This document shows positions 10,903 through 18,887 of a stretch of DNA of 64,000 bases, piece by piece (the first letter of the stretch is position 1; each line of letters begins with the position of its first letter). The translations under genes and the position numbers were made by a program. Below the pieces are notes generated by a model. That model worked only from the letters and a program-made list of their open reading frames with translations. It was not told where the DNA came from and ran no database searches. This stretch comes from Dyadobacter koreensis (lineage in GTDB: Bacteria > Bacteroidota > Bacteroidia > Cytophagales > Spirosomataceae). Location of the stretch: contig NZ_FNXY01000002.1 of NCBI RefSeq assembly GCF_900108855.1, forward strand, positions 486,967-550,966. The letters run 5' to 3'.

Positions 10903-10910
10903 CAAAGGTA
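10903..10910 (-). promoter_or_regulatory. Bacteroidota -7 element upstream of miaB
   Basis: On the minus strand TACCTTTG matches the TAnnTTTG -7 consensus, 91 bases before the miaB start. A TTG lies upstream, but with 22 bases spacing rather than 19, so only the -7 element is claimed. Confidence 0.5.
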
Positions 10911-10974
10911 CGAATAAAACCATGAAAACTGACAAACTGGCAGAGAACTTGGATGTTAAGATTAGTTAAATCGG

Positions 10975-13440
10975 CTAGAACGGATAACCTACGCCCAGGT
11001 TGATGTTAAGGAAATTTTCCTCCCGGCGGTTGAAAAGGCGATTAAGTTTAAGTTTATCCAAAACGAATTTTTGGGAATAAGGATCGTAAACCTTTGTTCC
11101 GAAGTCAAAACGCAGAATGAAAAAGGAAAGGTCGTAACGAATACCGAAACCAGTTCCGACGGCAATTTCTTTCGGAAAAGAACTTGCTTTAAGATTTGAA
11201 GAATTATTTTGAGCATTAAAACTCCATACATTTCCCATATCAACAAAAAGGGCATAATTAATGTCTCCGAAAAACTTGGCCAAATGTCCCCTCCATTCCA
11301 GGTTACCTTCCAATAGAAATTCTCCCGGCGCTTCGATGGATAAATTGGCGTCCGTGATTCTTGGCGCTGCAGACCCAGGGCCCAGACGGCGTGGGAGCCA
11401 CGCCCTTAAACTATTTGAACCGCCTGCGAAAAAATATTTCTCGTAAGGCGGTACTTTATTATCCCCGTAACTATAAATCGCGCCGGTGTTGATTCTGGCG
11501 ATAAAAGACGAACGTCGTCCCGTAGGCCAGTACTTACGAAAGTCAATATTGCCTCGTAAATATTTATAAAATTGCAAAGTATCCCTACTTCTACCGAATA
11601 TATTATTAATCCATTTCTCCTGTGAAGGCAAAATATTTAGTGTCGTTCCTCCGGATTCAAGTGACGCACGGAAATAATGAGCATTTTTCTGCGGACCGAT
11701 AATCGAGTTGGTATTATGCACAAACGTCAGGTTTACGTCTGAGACAAAAGATCGGTTGAAACTGTATTTTAGATTATTTCCCTGGAGAAACAATTCTTCA
11801 AGAAGGTTTTGAAAAGCCGGCTGTATTTTAGTGGTATTCAGAATATTTAAATCAATGAATGATAACGTCCAAAGCGTTTTAACTGTTGGCTGCCAGGAAT
11901 AACTCATGGCTACTTTAACATTTGTACGCGTGTATTCCGGTCTTTCAACATAGTTGTATCCTAAACCGATTTGTGTTCGGGGATTGTATAAAGCCGATGT
12001 ATTCTGGAAACGACGGAACGGAATTAAGAGACGCGGAAAAGTCAGGGAAGTATTTAAGCCAATTTCCTGGCTGCGATAAATGCCATTATTTTCAACAAAA
12101 CCGGGAACAAGTTCAATACCGCCACGTAAGTTTGCCTCAAAATTTTCAAGTCCGTTAAAGACATTTCTGATCTTGTAAGACAAATTTGCAAAAGGACCTG
12201 GAGCCCCCTGAAGCTGGATTACGTTCAACCCTACATCGGCTGAAACCTGATATTTTTCAAGCGGAATGGCTTGATAATGAACCTTTATTTTATGACCGGT
12301 GGAATCAAAATTATAATTTACAAAACGGAACTGATCGGTCAAAGAAAGCTGACGCTGGGTATCGCGTTCGTTTTTCTGGCTGTAAAGTTCACCCGGCCGC
12401 ATACGTATTTTTGTGTCAAGGATTCTCGGAGCAAATTTTTTGTCTGCGAAAATGTACTGAATGCCTTGTGAATAAACAGTATCTTTTTTAAATAAAGAAT
12501 CCGGTAGGCCAGCTGGTGGTAAAACTTCAAAACGAACGGATTCAATTGTATAAGGGATTGGGTTTGCGTCTTTTGCCGGCAAATTTACCCTGACGTTCAC
12601 ATCGACACTTTTGAACAAACTGTCTGTTTTGGGTTTCGAAATCGTGTCATTGATCAGGAAGGAAACATTCTGTCGGGAGAATCCGAAATATCCCTGATCC
12701 CGAAGCAAAGTTTCAATTCTTATGCGTTCCTCTTCAAAGGCATCTCCGTCATACCGTTTTTTACTGATCAGCGTTGCGTCTTTTTTGGATGATTCGAGCA
12801 AACTGTCGATCATCTGGTTCCGGACCTGATAATTAATTTGATCAAGTATAGCCGGACGGTTTTCTGCGATCAGATATTTTACTCTGATTCTTTTGAAGGT
12901 AGTATCCGATTTAAAACTTACAGTATTCTGGAAGAAGCCGTTATTGTAAAGGTACTTCTGCATCTTCTCCGCGTTTTTCGCAACGTCATTCTGATTGTAA
13001 TAAACGGGTGCTTCACCTAAAACACGCATCCAGAAATTTCCCTCATCTACACGTTTTTGTGCCCGGGCAAGTCTTTTTGCATATCGCCTTTGAATCTTTT
13101 CTAATTGTCTGACATTATTTTCGTGTAAACGCGATTCTTTCTGATAATTTTGCGTCACCTCAATAACCTTGCGCTGCTTTTCTTCTTTTTTATAGAAAAG
13201 CTGACCAAATTGGTAGATACCAACTTTTGGAAAAATTGGTAAACTTAGAAAACGGCTGTTTGGTCTTTGGGGAATTAAGGCATCCAGATCACTGTCGCTA
13301 ATGACTTTATTACCTTTGAAAGTAGAATTACCAAGAAAATAATTGCCGGACTCCGTGCTGGTTTTGCGGGCGCAACCTGTCACTCCCAGAAAAAAAAGGA
13401 AGAAATATCCGAAATATGTAACCCTACACCTAATATTCAA
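10975..13440 (-). CDS. tamL: TamL-type Omp85 lipoprotein (BamA/TamA family)
   Basis: Outer-membrane assembly protein of the Omp85 family. The signal ends in lipobox LGVTGC (about residue 18-23), so it is a lipoprotein, the defining trait of Bacteroidota TamL. Periplasmic POTRA-type repeats occupy about 30-400, and the 16-strand barrel with the lid-lock motif as LRAW in GGSNSLRAWLPRRLGPG follows to the terminal phenylalanine. The start is a TTG at 13440; an in-frame stop lies just upstream and no ATG fits the signal. The divergent RNA methyltransferase gene begins at the same base, an arrangement discussed as a finding. Confidence 0.9.
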   Translation of the reverse strand: MNIRCRVTYFGYFFLFFLGVTGCARKTSTESGNYFLGNSTFKGNKVISDSDLDALIPQRPNSRFLSLPIFPKVGIYQFGQLFYKKEEKQRKVIEVTQNYQKESRLHENNVRQLEKIQRRYAKRLARAQKRVDEGNFWMRVLGEAPVYYNQNDVAKNAEKMQKYLYNNGFFQNTVSFKSDTTFKRIRVKYLIAENRPAILDQINYQVRNQMIDSLLESSKKDATLISKKRYDGDAFEEERIRIETLLRDQGYFGFSRQNVSFLINDTISKPKTDSLFKSVDVNVRVNLPAKDANPIPYTIESVRFEVLPPAGLPDSLFKKDTVYSQGIQYIFADKKFAPRILDTKIRMRPGELYSQKNERDTQRQLSLTDQFRFVNYNFDSTGHKIKVHYQAIPLEKYQVSADVGLNVIQLQGAPGPFANLSYKIRNVFNGLENFEANLRGGIELVPGFVENNGIYRSQEIGLNTSLTFPRLLIPFRRFQNTSALYNPRTQIGLGYNYVERPEYTRTNVKVAMSYSWQPTVKTLWTLSFIDLNILNTTKIQPAFQNLLEELFLQGNNLKYSFNRSFVSDVNLTFVHNTNSIIGPQKNAHYFRASLESGGTTLNILPSQEKWINNIFGRSRDTLQFYKYLRGNIDFRKYWPTGRRSSFIARINTGAIYSYGDNKVPPYEKYFFAGGSNSLRAWLPRRLGPGSAAPRITDANLSIEAPGEFLLEGNLEWRGHLAKFFGDINYALFVDMGNVWSFNAQNNSSNLKASSFPKEIAVGTGFGIRYDLSFFILRFDFGTKVYDPYSQKFVLDKLKLNRLFNRREENFLNINLGVGYPF

Positions 13441-14195
13441 TGCTGTCTAAAAATCGTATAAAATATATTAATTCCCTGAAAATCAAGAAGTACAGACAAC
13501 TTCATGAGGCTTTTATAGTTGAAGGTGCTAAAAGCGTTCTTGAATTGCTGGAATCAGAGTTTGAAACTGAATTTGTATTAACCACCCCGGATTTTCAGCA
13601 AAAATACTCAAGTATTTTATCCGACAATAAAACTCTTGTCGAAACTGTTACGGCTAAGGAACTCGAAGGTTTGGGATTATTTCAAACAAATGATTCTTGT
13701 CTGGCTGTTGCAAAGACGAAAGATAACGTTTTTTTGAGCGCAGATATGCGGGAATACGCATTGATTTTGGATGATATTCGTGATCCGGGAAATCTGGGAA
13801 CCATTATCCGGATTGCCGACTGGTATGGTATCAAAAAAATAATCTGTTCGTCGGATACGACTGATGTGTATAATCCCAAGGTAATTGCGGCAAGTAAAGG
13901 CTCTTTTACAAGAGTAAATTTATTCTATACCAACTTGCCGGAATTTTTGGCACAGCATGCAAAGAACAGAAATCTGCTTGGCGCATTCCTGGATGGAAAA
14001 TCTATTTACGACCACCCGTTTTCTGACGAAGGCGGTTATGTTGTGATGGGAAATGAATCAAATGGAATTGGCGCAGAGGCAGAAGCTTTTATTACGCACC
14101 GGATAACAATTCCAAGAGTAGGAGAGGCTGAGTCTTTAAATGTTGGTATCGCGACGGCTGTTATGCTGGATAATATGAGGCGGGTTATCGGGTAA
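13440..14195 (+). CDS. SpoU/TrmH-family RNA 2'-O-methyltransferase
   Basis: SPOUT methyltransferase of the TrmH/RlmB class, acting on tRNA or rRNA ribose. Motifs seen: N-terminal substrate-binding part MLSKNRIKYINSLKIKKYR, motif 1 LDDIRDPGNLGTIIRIADWYG (about 105-125; shown in part) with the catalytic-type Asn/Arg, motif 2 VVMGNESNGI and motif 3 IPRVGEAESLNVGIATAVML, which form the knotted SAM site. The ATG at 13440 gives the usual MLSKN start. The 251 residues fit the family. The precise substrate is not readable from sequence. Confidence 0.93.
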   Translation: MLSKNRIKYINSLKIKKYRQLHEAFIVEGAKSVLELLESEFETEFVLTTPDFQQKYSSILSDNKTLVETVTAKELEGLGLFQTNDSCLAVAKTKDNVFLSADMREYALILDDIRDPGNLGTIIRIADWYGIKKIICSSDTTDVYNPKVIAASKGSFTRVNLFYTNLPEFLAQHAKNRNLLGAFLDGKSIYDHPFSDEGGYVVMGNESNGIGAEAEAFITHRITIPRVGEAESLNVGIATAVMLDNMRRVIG

Positions 14196-14230
14196 ATTTT
14201 TTTGAGCTCGTATCACGGAATGTTTTATTA

Positions 14231-14298
14231 CCGGTCGGATGGCAGAAAAAGCCATCCGACCGGAACGCGACAGTCCGACGTTTTTTTTACCGTCGGAC
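14231..14298. terminator. Two hairpins between converging genes
   Basis: A perfect 13-base stem CCGGTCGGATGGC / GCCATCCGACCGG (14231-14243, 14251-14263) is followed by GTCCGACG / CGTCGGAC (14273-14280, 14291-14298) whose loop holds eight T. Both share the core GTCGGA. They lie between two genes that converge and probably end both transcripts. Confidence 0.75.
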
Positions 14299-14329
14299 AG
14301 TTAACAAACCAGCTAATAACTAAAAAAAC

Positions 14330-15124
14330 CTACAAAACCTCTCCATCATGCGCAGCATGATGCGCCAGCTGCTCTGCATATTCTTTCCCCAGATAGCGAT
14401 CGATAAAATAATGGGCGACATATAAGACCGGCGTCAATAAAATCGCGACCGAACCTTTGTATAAATAATTGATACTTCCGACAGAAAATATCTGTTTCAT
14501 ATCCCAATTTCCAAAAACATAAAAGGCAATCGTTAGGACAACGAAGCTGTCGACAAGCTGCGAAAACATTGTTGAGCCTGTTGCCCGGAGCCAGATATAT
14601 TTGCTGCCTGTTCTTCTGCGAAGCCAAGAGAAAACGGAAACGTCCAGAATTTGTCCCAAAAGAAAAGCCACAATCGAGCCGATCATGATACCAAGCCCCT
14701 GATTAAAAATTCTGTAAAAGGCATCGTTGATATTAAACGGATTTCCGGTACTGTCGGTATTATTAACATCCAGCCAGAATTTTGCAGGTGGTAATTGTGT
14801 AGCAAAATAAATTGTGATGAAGGTATAAACGATAAATCCTGCTGTCAGGTAGGAAATCCTTTTTACACCTTTTGTCCCAAAATATTCGTTGATAATATCC
14901 GAAGTAATGAAGACAACCGGCCAGTTGAGCACGCCAGCAGTCATATTAAAATCCAATTTTTCACCGCCGATGGGTAATTGCGCCGGTGGCAAACCAAGCA
15001 ATGCTTCAACTGAAAATATTTTCATACCGATAATTTCCGCGATCAGCGCATTGGTTAGAAATATACCGCAAAGTAGAAGAAAAAGCCGCTGCCGTTTTTG
15101 TTCTGCTAGTAAAGGTTGTTCCAT
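14330..15124 (-). CDS. Queuosine-precursor transporter (VUT/YhhQ family)
   Basis: Integral membrane protein of the YhhQ/VUT family, whose characterised members import queuosine precursors such as preQ0 or preQ1. About six hydrophobic segments are visible: residues 13-33, 65-85, 95-115, 145-165, 190-212 and 225-245. The conserved core LNWPVVFITSDIINEYFG and the central RTGSKYIWLRATGSTMFSQ (family motif around the loop) are intact. Length 264 is a little longer than E. coli YhhQ. No preQ1 riboswitch was found in the 160 bases upstream. Confidence 0.9.
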   Translation of the reverse strand: MEQPLLAEQKRQRLFLLLCGIFLTNALIAEIIGMKIFSVEALLGLPPAQLPIGGEKLDFNMTAGVLNWPVVFITSDIINEYFGTKGVKRISYLTAGFIVYTFITIYFATQLPPAKFWLDVNNTDSTGNPFNINDAFYRIFNQGLGIMIGSIVAFLLGQILDVSVFSWLRRRTGSKYIWLRATGSTMFSQLVDSFVVLTIAFYVFGNWDMKQIFSVGSINYLYKGSVAILLTPVLYVAHYFIDRYLGKEYAEQLAHHAAHDGEVL

Positions 15125-15224
15125 GATAAAGGGAGTGATTTGGAGAAAAGCTGTTGGCGATTAGTTGATAGCTGAGCTGACTGAAAAATAGAGTATTTGT
15201 TAATTGAAATTCTAAATAAAAGGC

Positions 15225-15262
15225 AAAAAATTAGCTATTAGCTTCAAGAAGCTAATAGCTAA
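15225..15262 (-). terminator. Terminator of the aminotransferase gene
   Basis: Perfect 15-base arms TTAGCTATTAGCTTC / GAAGCTAATAGCTAA (15231-15245, 15248-15262) with a 2-base loop centre, followed on the minus strand by six T. Confidence 0.85.
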
Positions 15263-15285
15263 ACCTAATCGCCAAAAGCTAACAA

Positions 15286-16530
15286 TCAGGCTATAACGTC
15301 TTCGACGGTGCGCGTGGAAAGAACACGTCTCGTTTCAAGGAAATATTCAAGCTTATCCATCGCCTGATTTAATTCGTCATTGGTTGGCAAAAATACAATC
15401 CTGAAGTGGTCGTCGGTGATATAATTGAATCCGGTTCCGGCTACAACTAGTACTTTTTGTTCACTTAACAGATCGTAAACAAAGGTTTCGTCGTCCTTCA
15501 AACCGAATTTCTTCATGTCAATTTTCGGGAAAACGTATAAAGAACCTTTGGGTTTTACACAGGTAATCCCCGGTATCGAAGTCAGGCGATCGTAAACAAG
15601 ATTCATCTGTTTATGCAAACGGCCTGTCGGAAGGACTAATTCTTTGATACTTTGATATCCGCCCAGGGCAGTCTGAATTGCATATTGGGTCGGGACATTG
15701 GCACAAAGACGCATGCTTGCAAGCAGCAATAAACCCTCAACATAGGATTTTGCTTTTTGCTTCGCACCGCTCAAAATCATCCATCCGCCTCGGAAACCTG
15801 CCGAACGGTAATTTTTAGAAAGCCCGCCGTAAGAAACACACAAGGTTTCTGAAACCATTGTTCCCATCGGATGGTGCACAGCGCCATCATATAATATCTT
15901 GTCGTAAATCTCATCGGCAAAAATGATCAGACCATGTTCCTCTGCCATTTTAGCGATCCTTTTCAAAACATCTTTTTCATATACAGCACCTGTTGGGTTA
16001 TTCGGATTGATCAAAACAATTCCTTTGGTACGGGAAGTGATTTTGCTCTCCATATCTTCCAGGTCCGGGTTCCAGTCAGATTCTTCGTCGCATACATAAT
16101 GCACCGGTTTGCCACCGCTCAAAGCGATCGAGGCTGTCCAGAGCGGATAGTCAGGAGATGGAACAAGAATTTCGTCGCCAGGATTCAGCAGTGCCTGCAT
16201 GGACAAGAGAATCAGTTCACTGACGCCGTTACCGATAAAAATATCATTGATCTCAACATCTTGTATGCCAATCGTTTGCGTGTAATGCATGACGGCTTTA
16301 CGCGCGGAAAATAAACCTCGGGAGTCAGCATACCCCTGCGCATTGCGGATATTCATAATGATATCGTGAACAATTTCATCCGGCGAATCGAAGCCGAATG
16401 GTGCAGGATTACCAATATTAAGGTTATGAATTTTGAAGCCCTGGCTTTCCAATTCTAACGCTTTCTGGTAAGTAGCCCCACGAATTTCGTATTTGAGATT
16501 GTTGAGGCGCTGACTTTTTAAGAATTCCAT
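15286..16530 (-). CDS. PLP-dependent aminotransferase, class I/II (alanine transaminase type)
   Basis: Fold-type-I aminotransferase resembling AlaA/AspC-type enzymes, which move amino groups between alanine or aspartate and 2-oxo acids. PLP-binding landmarks: NPNNPTGAVYEKD (about 175-187), the Asp-Tyr pair in FADEIYDK (about 204-211) and the Schiff-base lysine in SYGGLSKNYRSAGFRGGW (Lys near 241). The carboxylate-binding Arg lies in HFRIVFLP near the end. N-terminal MEFLKSQRLNNLKYEIRG is the usual start of the Bacteroidota members. The precise substrate is inferred only from family resemblance. Confidence 0.92.
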   Translation of the reverse strand: MEFLKSQRLNNLKYEIRGATYQKALELESQGFKIHNLNIGNPAPFGFDSPDEIVHDIIMNIRNAQGYADSRGLFSARKAVMHYTQTIGIQDVEINDIFIGNGVSELILLSMQALLNPGDEILVPSPDYPLWTASIALSGGKPVHYVCDEESDWNPDLEDMESKITSRTKGIVLINPNNPTGAVYEKDVLKRIAKMAEEHGLIIFADEIYDKILYDGAVHHPMGTMVSETLCVSYGGLSKNYRSAGFRGGWMILSGAKQKAKSYVEGLLLLASMRLCANVPTQYAIQTALGGYQSIKELVLPTGRLHKQMNLVYDRLTSIPGITCVKPKGSLYVFPKIDMKKFGLKDDETFVYDLLSEQKVLVVAGTGFNYITDDHFRIVFLPTNDELNQAMDKLEYFLETRRVLSTRTVEDVIA

Positions 16531-16556
16531 GCGTTTAATAAGATCATATTATAAAC

Positions 16557-16588
16557 CAAAGTTAAGAAAAATCAGCTTTTATCATCAA
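16557..16588 (-). promoter_or_regulatory. Promoter of the aminotransferase gene
   Basis: Minus-strand TAACTTTG (16557-16564) matches TAnnTTTG, with TTG 21 bases upstream (16586-16588). It is 26 bases before the start codon. Confidence 0.55.
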
Positions 16589-16782
16589 TTCTTCTTTCAT
16601 TGATCAATTACAATTATTTTCTAGTCAAACTTTTTCCCTTGTGTAAGATAATTTTTTCGGTGTTTTTAAAGAGGTAGACAGCAATTTAAAAAAGCAATTT
16701 TTCACCCAGGAGACCTGGAAAAATATGTATATTGATTTGTTAAAACCAGGTAAATATTTACGAACATGATCAACTAAGTATA

Positions 16783-17193
16783 ATGAAAGTGAAAAATTTA
16801 AATAAAGGCTTTCGGCAGATAGGGTTACTGGCGAGTGGCATTTTAATGATGTTGTCAACTGAACAAGCTTTCAGTCAAACTAAAAACCAGATGGTGAGAA
16901 TTGCCAAAATCATCGTTGATCCGGTTCAGTTAGAGGATTACAATGGGTTTCTTAAAGAGGAGATCGAAGAGTCGGTCCGTCTTGAACCCGGGGTGTTGAC
17001 TTTATATGCGGTCTCTGAAAGAGCCAAGCCAAATCATATCACAATATTGGAAATTTATGCAGATTCGGCTGCTTACAAGTCGCATATCCAAACCAAACAA
17101 TTTCTGAAATACAAAAATGGCACAAAAGATATGGTAAAATCTCTTGAACTAGTTGATTCTGTGCCGCTTTTACCCGGAATGAAAATAAAATAA
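16783..17193 (+). CDS. Secreted antibiotic-biosynthesis-monooxygenase-fold protein (putative quinol monooxygenase)
   Basis: A 136-residue protein with a signal peptide (about residues 1-31, hydrophobic IGLLASGILMMLSTEQAFSQ). The mature part MVRIAKIIVDPVQLEDYN followed by EEIEESVRLEPGVLTLYAV is the dimeric alpha/beta ABM fold; HITILEIYADSAAYKSHIQT is the family's second half. Characterised relatives act on quinols or polyphenols, but many are of unknown role. Export to the periplasm or surface is unusual for the fold but is seen in Bacteroidota. Stand-alone gene. Confidence 0.88.
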   Translation: MKVKNLNKGFRQIGLLASGILMMLSTEQAFSQTKNQMVRIAKIIVDPVQLEDYNGFLKEEIEESVRLEPGVLTLYAVSERAKPNHITILEIYADSAAYKSHIQTKQFLKYKNGTKDMVKSLELVDSVPLLPGMKIK

Positions 17194-17265
17194 TTAATAT
17201 TTAACAAGAAAGGCTGCCCTTCAAAATTGAAAGATAGCCTTTTCTAATTTATATACTTAGTTAGG

Positions 17266-18867
17266 TTAATAACCAGGATTTTGCTGCGTTCTCAACGTTT
17301 CATTTGCAGAAATTTCAGAGAATGGAATTGGCCATAGGAAGCGGAAATCGGAATACGGGATTTCAGCAACTGAGCCAGCGATTATCGGACGTGTCGCGAT
17401 ATCGTAACTTGTTGTTTTTACTTGTGTCACCTCCACTTTCGCTGGGATACCATTTGAAACTTTATAAACAGGGTCCTGCGATAAACGGTGGATATCCGGC
17501 CATCTGCGTCCTTCACCAGCCAGCTCAATTCGGCGTTCCTGAAGAATTGCCAGCGTGAGGTCAGCCGGTGCGGCTGTAAATTGTGCCGCCGCTGGTACAG
17601 ACCTGTTACGGACTGCGTTCAGAAGAGCCAAAGCTTTTGTTGGGTTTCCATCTCTTGAAGACGCTTCAGCAACATTTAACAAAACTTCTGCATAACGTAA
17701 AACAGGTGCCCAGTCTCCGAAAACGCCATACTCGCGGTATTTGTAGTTATATGCAAATGGATAACTCCCGGTTGCTTGTTTTGTCTGGAGTCTTGTTCTT
17801 CTCAAATCACCGTCAACCCAGAAAGGTGCATTGTATAGATTAGGGCTTGTTGCAACAAGATCACGTCCTGCAAGAGAAGTTGGTCCAAACATACTTGCCA
17901 AAGCACCGTTGACACCACCATTCGACTGAGCGCTGTTAGCAATCGAGAAAATAGATTCTTTGTTTGCTTTGTAGTTTACGAAGGGAGTTTCAGGTGCAGC
18001 TTCGAGAACATAAGCTCCGATTGGGCTTGTAAATGTTGCGCCTGTTCCGTCAGTTCCTAATTTGGCTCCTTCTGCTATTACACCTTTCCAATCTTGCTGA
18101 TGCAGTTTGATTCTCGTTTTCAAAGCAATTGCAGCACCTTTTGTTGCACGTGAAATAGCATTGGCAGCACGTGTTGCAGGTAAACTTTGTTCTGCAAAAT
18201 CAAGGTCAGCAAGAACTTTCGTGTAAGCTTCTGCAACGGTTCCTCTTCCTTGAGCCAGTCCTTCCTGAACCGCTCCTGTTGAAATAATTGGTTTCTCTCT
18301 GTAAGGAACGCCAGGCTGAGATCCAGCTCCGTCGGCAAAAGGACGGCAAAAATGAATCAGCAATTCATGATGTGCAAGCGCACGTAAGAAACGGCCTTCC
18401 GCTTCATATTGTGCTGCCAGCTCTGCGCTTACGATCCCGTTTGCTCCCGCAGTTTTTACACCATCGATAAGAATATTTGCCTGATTGATCAATGCATAAA
18501 GCTGCTCCCAGTGATTCTTATTGTTAGCAGTTGTCGGACTGTAAAGTCCACGGTATGTGATATCGTAGAACGCCTGAATGTTCAACATATCTTCGCCGCG
18601 CATTTCGCCTTGTTCGATCGCTGCCGCCCCAAAAGGGTACCCGCGACCCGCTGCTCCTTCATACTGTCCTACCGAAGCAGCCCAGTATACACCATTTGTA
18701 GCAAGTTCTATTGTTGCCGGTGTTGTAAACGCAGCTGTTTCCGACAAAGCAGCCAGTGGTTCAAGTTTGGTGAAATCGCTGCAGGCAGGAAGAATTGCCA
18801 TCATCCCCAACATGGCGATCGCAGATCTCCTCGTTATTTTATATTGTAATTTATCGTTTTTTCTCAT
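17266..18867 (-). CDS. RagB/SusD-family outer-membrane nutrient-binding lipoprotein (pair 1)
   Basis: Surface lipoprotein that caps the SusC barrel encoded immediately upstream and captures substrate. The signal ends in LPAC at about residue 29 with SD after the Cys. A TRRSAIAML sequence just before the hydrophobic core resembles, but is not, a full Tat motif. The TPR-rich body contains the family segments EAEGRFLRALAHHELLIHF (about 152-170) and LNAVRNRS, and ILQERRIELAGEGRRWPDIHR near the C-terminus, typical of the PF07980/PF14322 class. Length 533 is normal. It follows susC by 20 bases. The substrate cannot be told from sequence; no enzyme genes adjoin this pair. Confidence 0.95.
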   Translation of the reverse strand: MRKNDKLQYKITRRSAIAMLGMMAILPACSDFTKLEPLAALSETAAFTTPATIELATNGVYWAASVGQYEGAAGRGYPFGAAAIEQGEMRGEDMLNIQAFYDITYRGLYSPTTANNKNHWEQLYALINQANILIDGVKTAGANGIVSAELAAQYEAEGRFLRALAHHELLIHFCRPFADGAGSQPGVPYREKPIISTGAVQEGLAQGRGTVAEAYTKVLADLDFAEQSLPATRAANAISRATKGAAIALKTRIKLHQQDWKGVIAEGAKLGTDGTGATFTSPIGAYVLEAAPETPFVNYKANKESIFSIANSAQSNGGVNGALASMFGPTSLAGRDLVATSPNLYNAPFWVDGDLRRTRLQTKQATGSYPFAYNYKYREYGVFGDWAPVLRYAEVLLNVAEASSRDGNPTKALALLNAVRNRSVPAAAQFTAAPADLTLAILQERRIELAGEGRRWPDIHRLSQDPVYKVSNGIPAKVEVTQVKTTSYDIATRPIIAGSVAEIPYSDFRFLWPIPFSEISANETLRTQQNPGY

Positions 18868-18887
18868 TGCTGTATTGAATGTTTTTA

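Noticed and set aside
15125-15230. preQ1 riboswitch upstream of the queuosine-precursor transporter
   Set aside because: No aptamer-like consensus could be found in the 100 bases upstream.
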